Of a stretch of DNA of 64,000 nucleotides, positions 60,030 through 64,000 are shown in pieces. The position numbers and the translations under genes are program-made. The DNA lies in the NCBI GenBank assembly GCA_003439945.1, contig QVRM01005404.1, positions 186,001 to 250,000 on the forward strand, written 5' to 3'. Origin of the DNA: Dermanyssus gallinae. Taxonomy: Eukaryota > Arthropoda > Arachnida > Mesostigmata > Dermanyssidae. Position 1 is the first letter of the stretch. Every line of letters begins with the position of its first letter. Under the pieces are notes generated by a model. That model did no database searches, was not told where the DNA came from, and was given only the letters and a program-made list of their open reading frames with translations.

Positions 60030-61139
60030 AGTGATCTAACATTAACTCCACTTAGTTTATTATCGACATAACTGAAAATAGTCTAGTGAGTCCTGTTTAT
60101 ACAGAGATATATCACCTCGTTCTTGTAAACCTTATGTTGGCATAAGAGATACACTTTTACGAAGTGTATTACATCGTTTCGACACTCGTCTGATAAATTT
60201 GGCCCCTACCCTTCCAGTGGCATCTATATCTGTTACCAAGTGTTGTACAAAATCATAAGGAAATCTCGAGTTTTAAAAGTGGAACGCCTAATCTAATATT
60301 GTTAGTTTATGATTGTAAGCAGAAGTGACAATGGCAGTACTATGTTCAGAGAAATCTAGCTTAGGGGTCACAATCACACCAAGATCAATAGATGCATCTG
60401 CCTGTCGTTACCTAATTAATATTGCAGGAATTGCCATCTGATGACACCACGCCACATTTTAGCACAAGTATTTGTATCCAATTTTTACAATACCAGTTTT
60501 CATTTTTTTAATTGCTAGTTAAATAGTACGTGTTGAATTGTCGATTGCTGAGTATATTTTTAATCGGTCGCAACTAAAAGATAAATGACATGTTCTGGAT
60601 TTACTGTGGAGAGATTAGGGACCTATATTCTAAAGAGCAGCTGGCATAATCTTTGCGAAACCCTCAGGGGCAAGGGAGGGAATCTCAAACTGTCTACGTT
60701 TGACTTTGACAGTAAATGTTGGCCCGGTAATATATGCTGACACTCATTGAGGTGTTGTGGAATCAATGTCAATTTTTTTAAATGTTTGTAACATCATTGT
60801 ACGATTTACCTTGTCAAGTGCATTTGAACGATTAAATATATTAAACGCTGTACGATTATTTATATATAACCTCCAATCGTGAATCATAGAGCCAAGTTGT
60901 GTTCATGTGAAATGGTCCCTGGCTAACCCATGTTATTTTGTATAATTCAACTCTTTACACATTAGCTAATTTTTAATCTAAATAAAAAACAACCTCTTTG
61001 TAAAAAAAACATGCGATAGACAGTTGAGCCACCTGCTAGTTATTAATCGAATCATGTACCCTAATATGCGTTTGAGGATGAGCAGTATGTTATGGTCAGC
61101 CTTAATGTAACGAGCGACTTCTAGAGTTTACGCTCTCCA
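60030..61139. other. AT-rich spacer, nothing recognised
   Basis: No coding segment, repeat family or RNA gene was identified. Confidence 0.5.
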
Positions 61140-62160
61140 TTTTTTACGGCGCAACATTAATCGCTCTACGCAAAAAGGACGGGGGTATTTGGGCAATTGC
61201 CGTGGGGCTCATCCTACGTCGTCCTACTACTTGGGATTCTTGACAACATTTAAGGATTTAATAGTTTTGATTGGAGTTGAAGATACCCCAGTTGGGATCC
61301 TACTACTTGGGATTCTTGACAACATTTAAGGATTTAATAGTTTTGATTGGAGTTGAAGATACCCCAGTTCAGCTGGCCAGGGCCTCCGATGAAGCCCTAG
61401 AGGAGTTTCGAGTTTGCTGGGGAGAGCCCCACGAGCGAAAAACTCAGGGAGCGCTAGACCACTTGGTGGTAAAAAAGAGGCAAGACGCGCTTCTAGCACA
61501 AACCCTAGGCTTAAAAGGAAAAGCTTGCCTGAAGGCCTGTTTTGATCCAATGAGCCGGAAAGTGGCGGCAAGCCCTCCCTTCGCCGCAACTGGGGACGAT
61601 GCTGGACAATAACACACTCCGCATCGTCTCGGGTCTGCGGCTTGGGGAGGCGGTCTGCGCAGAGCACGTCTGCAACCTATGCCGGTCCAAAGTTACCGCT
61701 ACAGCGGAACATGAGCTGTCCTGCCGGTTCAGTGCCGGTCGCCATCCAAGACATTTCGCCATCAACGATGTCGTACACCGTGGCTCTGCAGAGCGCCCAG
61801 ATTCCTTCAGTGAAAGAGCCCCTCGGCGTGTGCGCCAACAGTTTTCTACGCCCGGATAAAAAAAAACCCTAGCACCGTGAGAACGGGATCGTTTGCTAGT
61901 GTGGGACGCGACGGTTTCATGTACACTCGCCAGCAGTTACATTGCGCGCACAAGTCGGGAAGCTGGCGCGAGCGCACGTCTTGCTGAAAGTCGCAAATTG
62001 TCGAAGTACAGGGAGCTCTCGCCGCAATACATAATTCAGCCGATCGCCGTGGGAACGTTAGGGCAAATGAGTGAGGCGACCGTCAAGTTCCTCAAGAAGT
62101 TTGGAAAGAGGGTAACTGCTGTGACAAGGGATGCGCAAGCCGGGGAGTGGTAATGCAGTG
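61140..62160 (+). mobile_element. LINE family L-A, internally deleted copy
   Basis: The reverse transcriptase start is seen as Y-G-A-T-L-I-A-L-R-K-K-D-G-G with an A-V-G segment (about 61140-61215). The palm is missing. After a 76-base tandem duplication (61222-61370) the C-terminal part resumes: D-N-N-T-L-R-I-V-S-G-L-R-L-G, then C-x2-C and H-x3-C-type cysteines (about 61600-61760), then V-W-D-A-T-V-S-C-T-L-A-S-S-Y and the terminal domain to TAA at about 62154. Frame changes occur near 61600 and 61890. Confidence 0.72.
61222..61370. repeat. 76-base tandem duplication at a LINE deletion junction
   Basis: 61222-61297 is repeated from 61298, essentially without mismatch for about 72 bases. Confidence 0.93.
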
Positions 62161-62329
62161 GCGGTAGTGGGGTCGCTTCCATCGCCGGGGGAAGGACTGC
62201 CAGAAATGCCGTAGCAGTAACAACTATTATTTGACTATTAACACATGAAACAATAAATAAACTTATCGTACTCCCTTTCTGAGTGCGATTCCTTTAAGAA
62301 CCTGTCATCTCTTTTAACCAAATTGATGT

Positions 62330-64000
62330 CCCACTTCTAATCATAATTGGTGATTTTAAAGCCGCGACCAGCGCATGGGGCTCGGTCGGAACCACCCAAA
62401 GGAGGCTCGCAGTCTTCGACTGGTTAGCGGCTGAGGACCTTGTTGTTCTTAACACGGGTACACCCATCTTCCACAGGGCCAGGCGCACTTCATGCATAGA
62501 CATGACTTTACGTGTAGGGTCGAGCCCACAATATTTTAAACTGGAAGGTGCTACAGGAAGATAAATCTCTCAGCGACCATTTTATCATCGAATTCCACGT
62601 GACTACTGCCGCGACGGCAAATCCAACGTTGCATCCGCCCATCAGACGCCAGGGGGTCGAACAGCTTTGGAGGTCCCTCAGGGCCCTTATACGACCAGAG
62701 GGACTGCCAGCTACAGCGGCGGGTCTCCAGACGCCCCCTAGAGAAGGCGTGCTAGGTCTCCCCAGGCCGTGCCGCACACCCAGGATGCCGAGGAAACGCC
62801 AAAATAGTGGTAAACTGTCTAGAACTAGGCAGAAGTGTCTAAGACGACTGTGATGCTGAGTACAAGAATCTGCGGGCCTTTCTGCGCAAGGAAATCTCCA
62901 GGAGCAAGGAACGCACTTGAAGGGCCTTTCTGGAGGAGCTGGAGGACAACACCTGGGCCCGCCTATATAAGATAGTTAGGGTCCCCCCCTTCAAGCGCAG
63001 GGTAGAAATAGCTCCGGAAGTGGCGTTTTTCCCCCAACACCCACCCTTCGATCGCGCTCCCTACCTAGAGACCCCAGGGAAGGGTCCCCCTAGAGGATCA
63101 CGACGCTGATAAAAGAATTCCCAGAAGCGATGGCGTCGGCCGCGACCGGGATGCTTCGGTCGGGCTCATTTCCTAGCGCATGGAGGGCCGCAAGCTTGGT
63201 CCTCATACCTACTCGGCCATAGGAAGAACGTTTTATTTTACTTACGCCGATGAATATCAAACTACCTGAAGGACCGGATAATATAGTCCCACGGAACCAA
63301 TTTTAACTTGACTGCAGGGGTGCCACAGGGCTTCATCTTGGCCCCCTGCTATGAAACATAACGGACGACGATGTGCTGCGGCTAAGGGACCTTCCCCCCG
63401 GGGTCAGCCCCTTAATCTATGCCGACGGCCTCATCCTCACCGTCCAGGCCCGGACACCGGACCTGCTGCAGAGCCGTGCAAGCGAAGCACTTGACGACGT
63501 CGCCCGCTGGATGCAAGCGGCGCGACTCGTCCTCGCCCCCGCTAAGAGCGAGGCCATACTCGTGGCAGGACGGAGGGACTGCCCCGCCCTTCACTTCCGT
63601 CTAGAAGACTAGGAGATCGCGCTCGTTAATAAAGTCAGATACCTCGGGGCGACCCTAGATAGGGGTTTCCGAGAACTGAACACGTGCGGCGGGCGACGGA
63701 AAAGACAATCAAGACAGCCAACAACTTTGCACGGCAGGTGTCTAATTATTATGGACCACGACAATCCAAACGGCGTATAATCATGTCCGCGGCCGAGTCA
63801 GTTGCCCAGTACGGAGGTCCAGCCTGGCCCTCCGGCACCCTAAAGTTCGCTGCTAACAGGACCTGCCTGCGTCGGAGCCCTCAGGGTAATCGCGGCGTAC
63901 TGAACGGTAAGCGGAGCGGCGGCCCTCGTCCTTGCTGGATCGATCTCCTGGGATCTGAAAGCAGCCGAATGCCGCTTATGGAGTAACCCCCAGCGCAAGA
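62330..64000 (+). mobile_element. R1-like LINE, endonuclease end to reverse transcriptase, runs off the window
   Basis: GC-rich compared with its surroundings. The endonuclease end shows I-G-D-F-K-A, T-S-C-I-D and S-L-S-D-H (about 62340-62590); family members usually have G-D-F-N-A, so one residue is changed. A coiled linker follows, then the reverse transcriptase palm with Y-A-D-G at 63418-63429, where Y-A-D-D is expected. The post-palm segment has A-N-N-F-A-R, Y-G-P-R-Q-S-K-R-R and a L-K-F-A-A-N-R-T stretch (about 63700-63870). Several frameshifts and stops (for example near 62850 and 63612) show that it is dead. The 3' end lies beyond 64000. Confidence 0.8.

Overview
This is a eukaryotic nuclear window from an animal. 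The two intron-bearing genes, the mariner transposon and the mix of BEL/Pao, Ty3/Gypsy, R1-like LINE and tRNA-derived SINE copies point to an arthropod. A mite or tick-like chelicerate is my guess from protein similarity, not something the sequence proves. There are no operons, rRNA genes, standalone tRNA genes or CRISPR arrays.

Layout. Bases 1-5356 hold no confident gene; 3450-4930 is rich in trinucleotide repeats and leads into the first clear gene. Bases 5357-12270 (+) are a complete eight-exon TTC7 homologue (864 residues). It should scaffold the plasma-membrane PI4-kinase complex. Its introns carry a SINE with a perfect target-site duplication and a LINE fragment. Bases 13480-24815 are a transposon graveyard: a minus-strand Ty3/Gypsy element with all domains still visible, LINE pieces, a plus-strand Ty3/Gypsy 5' half, and a minus-strand BEL/Pao element flanked by short direct repeats and carrying a SINE. 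Bases 25450-26087 (-) look like the last exon of an unrecognised protein with a membrane anchor near its C-terminus. Bases 26500-43000 are mostly decayed LINE/LTR debris and simple repeats, with one possible exon at 39451-39613. Bases 43594-58810 (+) probably hold a DUF229 (alkaline-phosphatase/sulfatase-fold) ectoenzyme gene. Three exons are clear at 55112-58810, and a phase-compatible candidate first exon lies 11.5 kb upstream. That putative intron holds LINE copies and a mariner element inserted inside a LINE. A possible convergent terminal exon is at 59390-59603 (-). Bases 61140-64000 are two LINEs, the last R1-like and running off the edge.

Most unusual signals. (1) At least a dozen unrelated, short-loop, near-perfect inverted repeats are scattered through the non-coding and transposon sequence. 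Several alter the element they sit in, for example by overwriting a zinc-knuckle cysteine codon or ending an ORF. They look like fold-back template-switch scars rather than one MITE family. (2) Two otherwise different tRNA-headed SINE families share a small CTGA-GAG-TCAG hairpin. (3) A mariner copy carries two opposite single-base frameshifts. No cellular pathway links the genes here; they are independent loci in repeat-rich DNA.
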